Source: HNR sp040400085 (GTDB lineage Bacteria > Actinomycetota > Actinomycetes > Actinomycetales > Microbacteriaceae). From it: 64,000 bases of DNA. Location of the stretch: positions 85,341 through 149,340 of the forward strand of contig JBBAQX010000003.1 in assembly GCA_040400085.1 (NCBI GenBank). The letters are read 5' to 3'. This document shows positions 51,205 through 60,201 of this stretch, piece after piece. The notes below the pieces were generated by a model. It worked only from the letters and a program-made list of their open reading frames with translations, had not been told where the DNA came from and searched no databases. Within the stretch, counting starts at the first letter, position 1; each line of letters starts with the position of its first letter. The position numbers and the translations under genes are program-made.

Positions 51205-52224
51205 ATGCCTGAGGGCCACTCCGTACACCGAATAGCACGCCAATTCCGTCGCAACTTTGTGGGGCAGGTCTGCCAGGTGAGTTCTCCCCAGGGTCGTTTC
51301 GCCCTGGGCGCGGCTGAGATCGATGGATTACGGATGCTCGGGGCCACGGCCGTTGGTAAGCAGATGTTCCTCGAGTTTGAGGGTGACCATTGGCTGCGCA
51401 TCCATTTGGGGATCTACGGCGCCTGGGACTTTGCCGGGGAGATCGTCGTTGACGACACCATCGCGAGCGCACAGGGTCGCATGGGTCAGACGAACCACGC
51501 GGGAACCGTCCTTGGTTCTGCTGAAGCTGGCACCGACGTTTCGGATCATGACCCTATTGATAGAGACGGGGAAGACTCGATATCGAGTATCGGAGCGCCT
51601 CGCCGGTCGCGGGTACGGATGGCGGAGAACGACACCGTCTCTGCGGCGGATGCAGAGTTTCCGCCTCCGCCTATTGGTGCCGTGCGCATCCGTCTCTTGA
51701 CAGAGAACGCGGTCGCAGATTTGCGCGGGCCCACCGTGTGTGAGCTGGATACCCCGGCCGGAATTCAGGCCGTGATCGACAGGCTCGGGCCCGACCCCCA
51801 GAACGACGACTCTGAGAGCGCTGCTCAAACTTTCATCGAGAGGGCAACAAAGACGGCCAGGCCGATCGGTATCGTGTTGATGGATCAGTCTGTAATTAGC
51901 GGGATCGGCAATGTGTATCGGGCAGAGATGTTGTTTCGGGCCCGCCTGAACCCGCATACGCCTACGAAAAGTCTGACCCGTGAGCAATTGCACGGCCTCT
52001 GGGACGATTGGGATTATCTCTTAGAGATCGGCGTTCGGCTAGGTCAGATGATGACTATGGACAAGCTCGATCCCGAGAGCTACACCCTCGCGATGGCAAA
52101 TAGGGATGACCGCCATTGGGTATATAAGAGAGAGGGCCTTCCTTGCCGGAAATGCGGAACCAATATCGTGCTCGAGGAAATGGCGAATCGAAAGCTATAT
52201 TGGTGCGTTACCTGCCAGCAATAA
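51205..52224 (+). CDS. nei: Fpg/Nei family DNA glycosylase with an insertion
   Basis: Bifunctional base-excision glycosylase/AP lyase, 339 residues. PEGHSVHRIA places the catalytic N-terminal proline and glutamate after Met removal, and the H variant is typical of Nei-type (endonuclease VIII) proteins in Actinobacteria. The H2TH part has QSVISGIGNVYRAEMLF and the zinc finger ends CRKCG...CVTCQQ. An insertion of about 60 hydrophilic residues (about 90-150) separates the N-terminal beta sandwich strands, making it longer than usual. Damage specificity is not clear. Confidence 0.92.
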   Translation: MPEGHSVHRIARQFRRNFVGQVCQVSSPQGRFALGAAEIDGLRMLGATAVGKQMFLEFEGDHWLRIHLGIYGAWDFAGEIVVDDTIASAQGRMGQTNHAGTVLGSAEAGTDVSDHDPIDRDGEDSISSIGAPRRSRVRMAENDTVSAADAEFPPPPIGAVRIRLLTENAVADLRGPTVCELDTPAGIQAVIDRLGPDPQNDDSESAAQTFIERATKTARPIGIVLMDQSVISGIGNVYRAEMLFRARLNPHTPTKSLTREQLHGLWDDWDYLLEIGVRLGQMMTMDKLDPESYTLAMANRDDRHWVYKREGLPCRKCGTNIVLEEMANRKLYWCVTCQQ

Positions 52225-52302
52225 CAGGGAACATCATCCCAATCTGATAATTGATTGTGGTAAAACATTGCTGCCTGTCCATTCAAGGGCCAAACTGAAG
52301 AC

Positions 52303-54036
52303 ATGAAAAAAAGAGCGGGACGTAGGCGTCTTTTTCTGCTGCCGGCCAAGGGCCGTGTTGGTCGCGATGTAGGGGCTGGCCTCACCCTTGGGCTGGTCAG
52401 TGTTCCTGATGGGCTCGCCTCCGGAATCCTCGCCGGGGTCAATCCCATTACGGGGCTGTATGGCTATCTCGTGGGAACGGTGACGGGTGCCCTCTCTACC
52501 AGCTCAGTCGTCATGTCGGTGCAGGGTACCGGCGCCATGGCCGTGCTAATCGCGAGTATTCCGGAGATCGCAAATCCAGATACTCAGGCCCCGGCTCTTG
52601 TCACGCTGGGGGTGATGACGGGGATCGTCATGGTTATGCTTGGCGTTTTTCGCCTTGGGTCCTTGGTGCGATTCGTGCCGAATGCCGTGCTCGTCGGGTT
52701 CATTTCTGCGGTAGCGGTAAATATTGTTTTGGGTCAGCTATCAGGGCTCACCGGATATCGAAGCTCCGCCGACAATCGTGTGGTTCGGGCTATAGATACT
52801 TTCTTGCACGTCGGGTTGTTTGATTGGCCAACAGTGGCCGTCGGGTTGGCCACGCTGGGGCTCATCGTTGCTCTGGAACGCACGAAGCTTGGATCCATGG
52901 GATTGGTCATTGCCGTCGTTCTCAGTTCCGCGAGTGTTGTGGTGTTTGGGCTTTATACCGTTAGTCAATTGCAGGATATTTCTAGCGTTCCCAATACACT
53001 TCCGCTACCAGTGTTTCCCGATCTTTCATTCGTGCTACCGCTGCTCATCCCCGCGCTGTCGCTTGCATTTGTCGGTCTTGTTCAGGGTGCGGCGATCAGC
53101 CAGTCAATCCCTAACCCTGATGGCAAATACCCCAAAGTATCGGCAGATTTTCAGGGCCAGGGAATCGCCAACATCGCCTCAGGGGTGTTTCAGGGAGTTC
53201 CGGTGGGAGGGTCGATGTCCGCAACCTCGCTCGTGGTCACCGCTGGCGGAAAAAGCAGAATGGTCAACCTCATCGCTGGCGCAGTGATGATTCTGGTAAT
53301 CCTGTTTCTTGGCCCGGTTTCGGGGATGATTGCCATGCCAGCCCTTGCCGCGCTCCTGCTGCTTGTCGGTATTCGGACGCTGAAGCCCAGTGCTATTAAG
53401 ACCGTATGGCGTACCGGCGTTCCCCATGCCATTGTCCTGACTCTCACTTTTATTCTCACCATTTCTATTCCGCTTCAATACGCGGTACTGATCGGGATCG
53501 GAATGTCGGCACTCTTTTTCGTCGTTCAGCAGTCGAACAATATCGTTGTCCGGCAGTGGACATTCCTTGATGAGGATATGTTTCCCATCGAAAGCGACCC
53601 TCCAGAGACCCTGGCAGCGAGTGAGGTTGTGATTCTTTCGGCGTATGGCAGCCCTTTCTTTGCCTCGACCTCTGTTTTTCATTCTCAACTCCCGAAAATT
53701 ACTTCTGCATCCCGGGGCTCTGCAATCGTGTTACGGTTTCGCGGCAAAGAAAGTTTTGGCAGCACGTTTATCGCCATGCTCAACCGTTACGCTCAAGAGC
53801 TGGATGCCGTCGACAGCTCCCTGCTCATCTGCGGCATCAGCCCGCGCGTGTATGATCAGCTTGTGTCAACAAAAGCCGTCAAGGTCCTTGGAGAGGACAA
53901 TATTTTTGAGGCTACGGATCTCGTCGGGGAGTCATTAAAATTTGCCCAGGCGCGAGCGGCGTCTCTCGTGAGAAAACATGGCGGCTCTGACCCATCAATT
54001 GCTGAGGAGCCGAGCGGGGACGATGCCGGGTCTTGA
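52303..54036 (+). CDS. SulP family anion transporter with STAS domain
   Basis: Membrane protein of 577 residues with about eleven hydrophobic segments and a C-terminal STAS domain (about 455-550: SEVVILSAYGSPFFAS, SSLLICGISPRVYDQL). GLTLGLVSVPDGLASGILAGVNPITGLYG is the SulP signature. Probable substrates are sulfate or bicarbonate; neither can be fixed from sequence. The weak GAAGAC is the only ribosome-like sequence upstream. It overlaps the TauE/SafE gene by 14 bases, so the two may be co-transcribed anion transporters. Confidence 0.93.
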   Translation: MKKRAGRRRLFLLPAKGRVGRDVGAGLTLGLVSVPDGLASGILAGVNPITGLYGYLVGTVTGALSTSSVVMSVQGTGAMAVLIASIPEIANPDTQAPALVTLGVMTGIVMVMLGVFRLGSLVRFVPNAVLVGFISAVAVNIVLGQLSGLTGYRSSADNRVVRAIDTFLHVGLFDWPTVAVGLATLGLIVALERTKLGSMGLVIAVVLSSASVVVFGLYTVSQLQDISSVPNTLPLPVFPDLSFVLPLLIPALSLAFVGLVQGAAISQSIPNPDGKYPKVSADFQGQGIANIASGVFQGVPVGGSMSATSLVVTAGGKSRMVNLIAGAVMILVILFLGPVSGMIAMPALAALLLLVGIRTLKPSAIKTVWRTGVPHAIVLTLTFILTISIPLQYAVLIGIGMSALFFVVQQSNNIVVRQWTFLDEDMFPIESDPPETLAASEVVILSAYGSPFFASTSVFHSQLPKITSASRGSAIVLRFRGKESFGSTFIAMLNRYAQELDAVDSSLLICGISPRVYDQLVSTKAVKVLGEDNIFEATDLVGESLKFAQARAASLVRKHGGSDPSIAEEPSGDDAGS

Positions 54037-54808
54037 CGATATAGGCGTGCTGCTCATCGCGGCTGTTCTGCTGGTGGGCTTTTGTGCCGGATTCGTTGAT
54101 GCCGTTGTGGGCGGGGGTGGGCTGCTCCAATTGCCCATTCTTTTGCTTATCCCCGGTATCTCACCCGTGCAGGCGTTGGCCACAAATAAGCTCGGTTCTG
54201 TGTTCGGCACTGCGACGAGCAGCATTACCTATTACCGACGGGTGAGGCCGGATGTGAAGACGGCTTTACCAGCAGCGGTCGCAGCATTCGGCGGTTCCTA
54301 TGGTGGCGCAATCCTTGCGAGCAGAATTCCGGGGGAGCTATTCAAGCCGATCATCGTCGTGGCGCTCACGGCTGTGTTTGTCTTCACGGTGCTCAGGCCC
54401 TCTCTGGGTGAGATCGAGCGGGAGCGGCTCGGGTATAAGCGCCACTATGCCATCGCTCTGCTTATCGGTGCGTTGATTGGGGTCTACGACGGCGTCATCG
54501 GTCCCGGTACGGGATCATTCTTGGTGATTTCGTTGGTTGGGCTCTTGGGATACACCTTTTTGGAGGGTAGCGCTATTGCAAAGATCATCAACGTTTTTAC
54601 TAACCTGGGGGCGTTGGCGTTTTTCATTCCCTATGGTGCTGTGATCTGGCAGCTGGGCTTTGCTCTGGGGGCGGTGAATTGCCTTGGTGGATATGTGGGG
54701 GCTCGGGTCGCAATTGCCAGGGGGAGTAAATTTGTCCGGGTTTTCTTTTTGCTCGTTGTTGCCGCTTTGATTGGGACATTAGCCGTTTCGGTCGTCGGGC
54801 AATTCTAA
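54023..54808 (+). CDS. TauE/SafE family sulfite/organosulfonate exporter
   Basis: Membrane protein of 261 residues with about eight hydrophobic segments. GFCAGFVDAVVGGGGLLQLP near the start and GAVNCLGGYVGARVAI near the end are the two family repeats. The ATG at 54023 is chosen because GAGGAG lies upstream and the conserved region starts soon after; an ATG at 53978 is also open. Coupling with a SulP gene hints at sulfur oxyanion traffic, an inference only. Confidence 0.9.
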   Translation: MPGLDDIGVLLIAAVLLVGFCAGFVDAVVGGGGLLQLPILLLIPGISPVQALATNKLGSVFGTATSSITYYRRVRPDVKTALPAAVAAFGGSYGGAILASRIPGELFKPIIVVALTAVFVFTVLRPSLGEIERERLGYKRHYAIALLIGALIGVYDGVIGPGTGSFLVISLVGLLGYTFLEGSAIAKIINVFTNLGALAFFIPYGAVIWQLGFALGAVNCLGGYVGARVAIARGSKFVRVFFLLVVAALIGTLAVSVVGQF

Positions 54809-54867
54809 AGAGTATGGGAACTCTCTGGAAACTTTCCGAAATATGCTGGCGTGAAAGTGCGACTTGC

Positions 54868-54876
54868 TGTTATTCT
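54868..54876 (+). promoter_or_regulatory. Extended -10 promoter of yceI
   Basis: TG-t-TATTCT (54868-54876) is an extended -10 element. Transcription would start near 54883, giving a leader of about 36 bases with GAGGAG before the ATG at 54919. No -35 match is visible, as is common for extended -10 promoters. Confidence 0.45.
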
Positions 54877-54918
54877 ATTACTACAACTTTCAACCAAATT
54901 ACTCACGAGGAGAATTTT

Positions 54919-55479
54919 ATGTCCGACACGATTGCAGCAACCATTCCAGGCTATAAAGCTGGCACCTGGACCGTCGACCCAACGCACAGCGAAATCTCGT
55001 TCAGCGTTCGCCACCTCGCGATCAGCAAGGTGAAGGGGAAGTTTGAGAAGTTTGAGGCTACCTTCGAGACAGCCGCGAATCCAATCGACTCGACCGTTAC
55101 GGCCGCTGCCGAGGTTGCGTCAATCAATACCAACGAGCCCAACCGCGATGGTCACCTGCGTACCGGAGACTTCTTCGACGCCGAGCAATTCCCTGCAATC
55201 ACATTCGTGTCGACTGGTGTTCGCCAGGAAAATGGCGAGTTCAAGGTTGATGGAGACCTTACGATCAAGGGCACCTCGCGTCCAGTAACGTTCGATTTTG
55301 AGTTCGGCGGATTTGGTACGGATCCTTACGGAAACTACAAAGCTGGTTTCACCGCAACGACTGTCGTGAAGCGTGAGGCATTTGGCCTGACCTGGAACGC
55401 TCCCCTTGAAACAGGCGGTTTCCTTCTCGGCGCCGACGTCACCATTACTCTCGACATTCAGGCAGCGCTCAACTCCTAA
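54919..55479 (+). CDS. yceI: YceI family lipid-binding-like protein
   Basis: Beta-barrel protein of 186 residues resembling polyisoprenoid-binding YceI. TWTVDPTHSEISFSVRHLAISKVKG is the N-terminal signature, followed by EPNRDGHLRTGDFFDAEQFP and LTIKGTSRPVTFDFEFGG, and it ends GADVTITLDIQ. It has no signal peptide, so it is probably cytoplasmic, unlike the E. coli protein. GAGGAG at 54906 supports the ATG at 54919. It ends in a strong terminator. Confidence 0.95.
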   Translation: MSDTIAATIPGYKAGTWTVDPTHSEISFSVRHLAISKVKGKFEKFEATFETAANPIDSTVTAAAEVASINTNEPNRDGHLRTGDFFDAEQFPAITFVSTGVRQENGEFKVDGDLTIKGTSRPVTFDFEFGGFGTDPYGNYKAGFTATTVVKREAFGLTWNAPLETGGFLLGADVTITLDIQAALNS

Positions 55480-55552
55480 GTCGAAAAATCAGGGTTCTCT
55501 AAGGTGCTACACACCTAAATAGGAGACGAACCTGAGAGAATATAAATAAGTC

Positions 55553-55600
55553 GTACCTGTGTGATCCGTCGGGGGGTGGATCACACAGGTACTGCTTTTT
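55553..55600. terminator. Strong bidirectional Rho-independent terminator after yceI
   Basis: A perfect 15-bp stem (55553-55567 with 55578-55592) with a ten-base loop is followed by TGCTTTTT on the plus strand. On the minus strand the stem is followed by a T-rich run (CTTATTTATATTC), so it can also end the FUSC transcript coming from the other side. Confidence 0.93.
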
Positions 55601-55610
55601 AAGCATCAAT

Positions 55611-56690
55611 TCAGCTAGCTGCGCTTCGTTCGTCCTCGGGGCCCTCTAACTGATCGATGATCGAGACGATACCCTCACGAACCCGCCGAAGATCCTCCAT
55701 CAGAGAGCCAATCAAGATCCAGTGCTGCGGGTTGGGCCTCAGAATGGCGAAGGGCGAGGTCAGCGCGGGGAGCTGGGAGGTGACCGGGATATCCTCCTGG
55801 TGAAGGTCATCCCTCAATTGAGAGATCAGCCTCAAATCGTGCGCGGCCCGCCTGCATTCCTCCGCGAGCCCGTGCACCGTGGGGTCGTCTACAAGCGACT
55901 CGGAATAGTTATCGTGGAGGGCCCTCGTCATACCAGAAACCTGGGTGATGAGCGGGCTCAGTCGCCGCATCAACTCTGCGTCCTCGTTCAACTGGTCTCG
56001 ATGCCGGTTGCCGCGAGGATTGAGCGCGAGGCTTTCGCGTGCCGCTCCGATCAGGTCACGAGCCTTCTCGCGGCGTTCTACCACCTCGCGGACCTGTTCG
56101 AGCATCTCCTCGAGCCAGGAATCTGTTTGAGGTCGAGAAAGTGCTTCCGCCAATCTATCCAGGCAGAGGGAAGCGTCATATCCGAGAGTCCGAACGCCCA
56201 CATGCGCCGGGGTGATCTTGACCGGAGCCGCTATCAGCGCGTTAACCGTTATTCCGATTGCCGCCCCCAGTAGTGTCTCGAGGACTCGGCCCAGCGCATA
56301 ATTGGCGTCCTGACCACCAAGCGCAAGCACCAGAATTGAGGTAATCGCGATCTGATTGGCGGATGTTGTGGTCATTCGAAGCACCCACCCCAGAGTGATC
56401 GATGCGACGATTGCAAGAACGAATAACCAACTGGGGGTCCCGAAGATCAGCACGGCTGCATACGCGACGGCGACGCCCGCAACAACGCCGACGACTCGCT
56501 CAGCGCCCCGTGAGAGCGATTGGGTCACATTCGGTTGCACGCAGAGAAGCGCAGCGATCGCCCCGAATATCGGGGTTTGATGGGGGAAAATTGCCAGGCA
56601 GATAAACCAGGCTGCAAGCATCGCGACCATTGTCTTTGCAGCCTGCAAGACCGGCTCCCGCCGTGATGCTCGAAGACTCACAAGTGCCAT
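55611..56690 (-). CDS. FUSC / aromatic acid exporter family protein
   Basis: 359 residues. The N-terminal half has about six hydrophobic segments (FPHQTPIFGAIAALLCVQPNVTQSLSRGAERVVGVVAG is the FUSC signature); the C-terminal half is a helical cytoplasmic region (about 170-350) rich in Glu and Arg. Members resemble aromatic-acid efflux proteins (AaeB) but the partner gene for a full pump is absent, so the substrate is unknown. Transcribed alone toward the shared terminator. Confidence 0.87.
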   Translation of the reverse strand: MALVSLRASRREPVLQAAKTMVAMLAAWFICLAIFPHQTPIFGAIAALLCVQPNVTQSLSRGAERVVGVVAGVAVAYAAVLIFGTPSWLFVLAIVASITLGWVLRMTTTSANQIAITSILVLALGGQDANYALGRVLETLLGAAIGITVNALIAAPVKITPAHVGVRTLGYDASLCLDRLAEALSRPQTDSWLEEMLEQVREVVERREKARDLIGAARESLALNPRGNRHRDQLNEDAELMRRLSPLITQVSGMTRALHDNYSESLVDDPTVHGLAEECRRAAHDLRLISQLRDDLHQEDIPVTSQLPALTSPFAILRPNPQHWILIGSLMEDLRRVREGIVSIIDQLEGPEDERSAAS

Positions 56691-56765
56691 GAATACAGGT
56701 TACTCCCCGGGTGCTGTGACGAGCCTTTGAGGCTGATCTGTGAATGACGCTAACGGATGCCTGGA

Positions 56766-57878
56766 TCAGAGACGATTGTTAACGGTTGCTATCTCCCGGG
56801 AAAGGGTTGCTCCGTCGGGTCCGTAGATCCACGGCACCCCGCTCACGCTTTTATGAAGCTCGGCCTTGCTTCGGCCTCCGGCGAGGACAGCTTCGCCCGT
56901 TGTCAGCTGTCTGATCGCGACGACGGCGACATTTTCGGGATGCTGAATGGAGAACTCGTGGTACAGGTCCTCGTCGTGCTGGCCGTCGTCGCCGATGAGG
57001 AGCCATTTGATTTCGGGAAATTCGGAAGCGATACGGCGAAGCTCGCGTTCCTTATGCTCGCGACCGCTGCGAAACCAGCGATCGGTGGTCGGGCCCCAGT
57101 CGGTGAGAAGAAGAGGGCCCATCGGGTAGAGATTCCTGGAGAGAAAACGGGTGAGGGTCGGCGCAACATTCCACGCGCCGGTGGAGAGGTAGATGACGGG
57201 GGCACCCGGGTGGCTCGATGCCTGACGGTCAATGAACACAGACATTCCCGGAGTAGGGACGCGTGCCTGTTCGTGGCGAACAAATGAATTCCACGCGGCA
57301 ACGAAGGGTTTAGGGAGCTTTGTGATCATGACGGTGTCGTCTACATCCGAGATAATCCCAAAATGGGCTTTGGGATCAACCACGTACACGGGAGACTCGC
57401 TAGCGCTATAACCGTTGACCATGAGTTTCACTGTGTGCCAGCCAGGGGAGAGGCTCACGGGAACGATGCTATCGATGACTCCGCCGCGATCAGAATCGAT
57501 TTCCCCGTGGATAACTCCGTCTACCTCGACGGTCACGGTCACAAACGGGACGTGTACGCTCGTGAAGCTTCGCCAGCCGCGCACGCGCGATGCCTGTTGC
57601 TCGTCGGCGCGAACGCCGGTCATATGGGTTTGGCCCGGTCGCAGATACAGTACCCTGCCGAGCACGCGGATCCAATCAGGTCGGCCGTATCCGATATAAG
57701 GGATGATCGTGGGAACCTTACCCCGTTTGACAGCCCTGCGAGATCGGCCGACATGGATGTGATCCTCCAGCCTAGCCAGTAATACGGGTCGAGTGGGCTC
57801 GTCTTGTCCAGATACGTTTTGGGGTGAGTCCACACTCTCTATTGTATGAGGTAAGGAAAGACAAGGCCTAAACGGCAC
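56766..57878 (-). CDS. App1-like phosphatidate phosphatase (DUF2183) protein
   Basis: 370 residues. The C-terminal half carries ISDVDDTVMIT (HAD-like DxDxT), VIYLSTGAWN, and LLIGDDGQHDEDLY, the App1 catalytic signatures; the N-terminal half is a beta-rich domain with RPGWIRV-type strands. No signal peptide, so probably cytoplasmic. The family dephosphorylates phosphatidic acid in yeast; bacterial substrates are not known. The GTG at 57878 is a tentative start; a GTG at 57833, preceded by TACAAT seven bases away, would give a leaderless alternative. Confidence 0.88.
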   Translation of the reverse strand: MPFRPCLSLPHTIESVDSPQNVSGQDEPTRPVLLARLEDHIHVGRSRRAVKRGKVPTIIPYIGYGRPDWIRVLGRVLYLRPGQTHMTGVRADEQQASRVRGWRSFTSVHVPFVTVTVEVDGVIHGEIDSDRGGVIDSIVPVSLSPGWHTVKLMVNGYSASESPVYVVDPKAHFGIISDVDDTVMITKLPKPFVAAWNSFVRHEQARVPTPGMSVFIDRQASSHPGAPVIYLSTGAWNVAPTLTRFLSRNLYPMGPLLLTDWGPTTDRWFRSGREHKERELRRIASEFPEIKWLLIGDDGQHDEDLYHEFSIQHPENVAVVAIRQLTTGEAVLAGGRSKAELHKSVSGVPWIYGPDGATLSREIATVNNRL

Positions 57879-57896
57879 CTGATAATGGCTGCAGAA

Positions 57897-58535
57897 TTAT
57901 GAGCCCATGTGGCGCTGTTCTTTTGCCTGAATGATTCGTTTAATCGTGTACATCGTGACGACGAAAAGCGCGATGATTCCCACGAGGACATAACCAGCCC
58001 AGTGGAGGCTTTGCGAAAGCTGCTCGTAGCTTGCTGCTGCTGTGTAGCCGACAGTTACGTATGCGGCTGCCCAGATAATGCAGGCGGGAAGAGTCCACGA
58101 GATAAATCGCCGATAGGACATTGTGCTCATTCCCACGGTGAGGGGAACGACTGAGTGGAGCACGGGTATGAAGCGGGAGGCGAAGACAGCGATTCCCCCG
58201 CGGCGTTCAAGATAACGTTCCGCCCGGATCCACGTCGGTTCGCCTATTCGTCGTCCCAGCCAGCTGTGCCGGATCCGTGGCCCGACAAAGCGCCCAAGGG
58301 CGAAACCTAGAGATTCTCCAATTGCCGCGCCAAGAATAAGAGCAAGGGCGAGAAAAAATGACTCGGTGATCGACTGTGAACCAAGACTGGAAACGATCGC
58401 GATGGTATCGCCGGGGACAATTAACCCGATCAAAACAGAAGTTTCTAGGATCATCGCGAAACCGGCGATAACCGCTCTGAGGCCTGGATCCATTTCCTGA
58501 ATTGTCGACAGAAGAGCGTCAAGTATCTCGTTCAT
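57897..58535 (-). CDS. DedA family membrane protein
   Basis: Integral membrane protein of 212 residues, SNARE-associated/DedA family, linked to membrane potential and to undecaprenyl-phosphate or lipid flipping. ETSVLIGLIVPGDTIAIV near residue 30, GAAIGESLGFALGRFVG, and ASRFIPVLHSVVPLTVGMSTMSYRRFISW are the conserved parts, including the essential acidic and arginine residues. It is upstream of the App1 gene on the same strand with an 18-base gap. Divergent from cydA. Confidence 0.94.
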   Translation of the reverse strand: MNEILDALLSTIQEMDPGLRAVIAGFAMILETSVLIGLIVPGDTIAIVSSLGSQSITESFFLALALILGAAIGESLGFALGRFVGPRIRHSWLGRRIGEPTWIRAERYLERRGGIAVFASRFIPVLHSVVPLTVGMSTMSYRRFISWTLPACIIWAAAYVTVGYTAAASYEQLSQSLHWAGYVLVGIIALFVVTMYTIKRIIQAKEQRHMGS

Positions 58536-58737
58536 CGCCCCTGGGTTCCCGGAAAGTTGTTCGACATCTAACTATGCAACCTCATTGCAACTAAATAAAA
58601 CTGTGAGAAGCCTGCAAAACGTAAAATGGTACATAGCTGCGCAGTACCGCCAGCAGAATCGCAGGAATTACCATCCTCGCAGATTCTTTCCCGAGAATTC
58701 CCTCAACACAGGGGAATTCGACTCTTTGGAGTACGAA
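58536..58737. promoter_or_regulatory. Divergent control region of dedA and cydA
   Basis: No gene is supported here, although the cydA frame is open back to 58585. GCAAC occurs twice 11 bases apart (58576 and 58587), within ATGCAACctcatTGCAACT. A TAAAAT at 58622-58627 could be a -10 for cydA. No clear Rex or CRP-type palindrome is present. Oxygen or redox control of cydA is expected from the family but not visible. Confidence 0.35.
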
Positions 58738-60189
58738 TTGAATGTCGTCTTTGACCTAGACCCGCTCATACTTGCCAGATGGCAATTTGGGCTGACCACG
58801 CTATACCACTTCCTCTTTGTCCCGCTCACGCTCGGGATGGCCCTGCTGGTAGCGATCTTGCAAACAGCGTGGGTGCGGACTGGCAAGGTTAAATACCTCC
58901 AGCTCACCAAGCTGTTCGGAAAGATCTTCCTGATCAACTTTGCGATGGGGGTCGTAACCGGGATCGTTCAGGAGTTCCAATTCGGAATGAACTGGTCGGA
59001 TTACTCCCGCTTTGTCGGTGATATTTTCGGGGCCCCCCTCGCAATGGAAGGATTGCTAGCCTTCTTCCTTGAGGCAACATTCATCGGTCTCTGGATCTTC
59101 GGATGGAATCGGCTCCCCAAGGGACTTCACCTGGCAACCATCTGGCTCACGTCTTTCTCGACAATTCTTTCTGCGTACTTCATTCTCGCGGCCAACGCGT
59201 TCATGCAGAACCCCGTTGGTTACGAACTGAATCCTGAGACGCAACGTGCCGAGCTAACGGATATTGGTGCGGTTCTTACGAATCCCGTTGCGCTTACCCA
59301 ATTTCCCCACACAATTTTCGCCTCTCTCATGTTTGGCGCATGCGTGATCGTCGCTGTCGCCGCCTGGCACCTGTCGCGCAAGCAGCATGTTGAGACCATG
59401 CGCACCGCGCTGCGGTTTGGACTGTGGACTAACATCATCGCGTTCGTCGGAGTTTTCCTCAGTGGAGACCAGCTTGGACTCGTCATGGTTGAGACCCAAC
59501 CGATGAAGATGGCTGCTGCGGAAGGGCTCTACCAGACGGCCACGGGGGCCGACGCATCCTTTTCCCTCCTCACAATTGGAACGCCGGATGGAATTAGCGA
59601 ATTGTTCTCCCTGCGCATCCCTTATTTGCTCTCGTTCCTGTCGACGCACACCTTTGACGGCACCGTTGAGGGCATTAACGACCTTCAGGCTGAATACACC
59701 GAACTCTTCTGTGGCCCAGACGCTTCAGCGCTTACCTGCCCCAGCGACGGTTCTTTCACGCCCATCATCTGGGTCACATACTGGGCTTTCCGCTGGATGA
59801 TCGGGCTCGGAGTGCTCGCCGCTCTGGTTTCGCTCGTCGGGTTGTGGGCTACACGCAAGAACCGAGAGGTCAAGCCGTGGGCATGGAAGATCGCCGTATG
59901 GACAGCACCCATCCCTATGGTTGCCTCGCTCGTCGGCTGGATCTTTACCGAGATGGGTCGTCAGCCCTGGATCGTCTTCGGCGTCATGACGACGGAACGC
60001 GGAGTATCACCGGGAGTCACGGGCCTCATGGTCCTGATATCGCTGGTGCTGTTCACGCTGGTCTACGGGGCCCTCGCAGTTGTTGAGTACAAACTCATCA
60101 CCAAGGCTGCGAAAGAGGGACCGCCCGAGATCGACGTGCCGGAAGACGGCTCCGAGATCGATCACAATACACTCGCAACGGTCTACTAG
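58738..60189 (+). CDS. cydA: Cytochrome bd ubiquinol/menaquinol oxidase subunit I
   Basis: Heme-bearing subunit of the bd oxidase that reduces oxygen to water with quinol, without proton pumping. From TTG at 58738 it has 483 residues, normal for the family. ARWQFGLTTLYHF contains a heme histidine near residue 24; NAFMQNPVG, GDQLGLVMVETQPMKMAAAEG (quinol side) and GRQPWIVFG are conserved. GGAG at 58728-58731 supports this start; upstream codons look non-conserved. The Q-loop is short, as in other Gram-positives. Confidence 0.95.
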   Translation: MNVVFDLDPLILARWQFGLTTLYHFLFVPLTLGMALLVAILQTAWVRTGKVKYLQLTKLFGKIFLINFAMGVVTGIVQEFQFGMNWSDYSRFVGDIFGAPLAMEGLLAFFLEATFIGLWIFGWNRLPKGLHLATIWLTSFSTILSAYFILAANAFMQNPVGYELNPETQRAELTDIGAVLTNPVALTQFPHTIFASLMFGACVIVAVAAWHLSRKQHVETMRTALRFGLWTNIIAFVGVFLSGDQLGLVMVETQPMKMAAAEGLYQTATGADASFSLLTIGTPDGISELFSLRIPYLLSFLSTHTFDGTVEGINDLQAEYTELFCGPDASALTCPSDGSFTPIIWVTYWAFRWMIGLGVLAALVSLVGLWATRKNREVKPWAWKIAVWTAPIPMVASLVGWIFTEMGRQPWIVFGVMTTERGVSPGVTGLMVLISLVLFTLVYGALAVVEYKLITKAAKEGPPEIDVPEDGSEIDHNTLATVY

Positions 60190-60201
60190 GAGAGATAGCT
60201 G

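Noticed and set aside
56731..56745. AGCCT/AGGCT mini hairpin between the FUSC and App1 genes
   Set aside because: Five base pairs and no T-tract; too weak to call a terminator.
58585..58737. Upstream extension of cydA by about 50 residues
   Set aside because: The extension is basic and unlike any CydA N-terminus; TTG 58738 with GGAG upstream gives the normal length.
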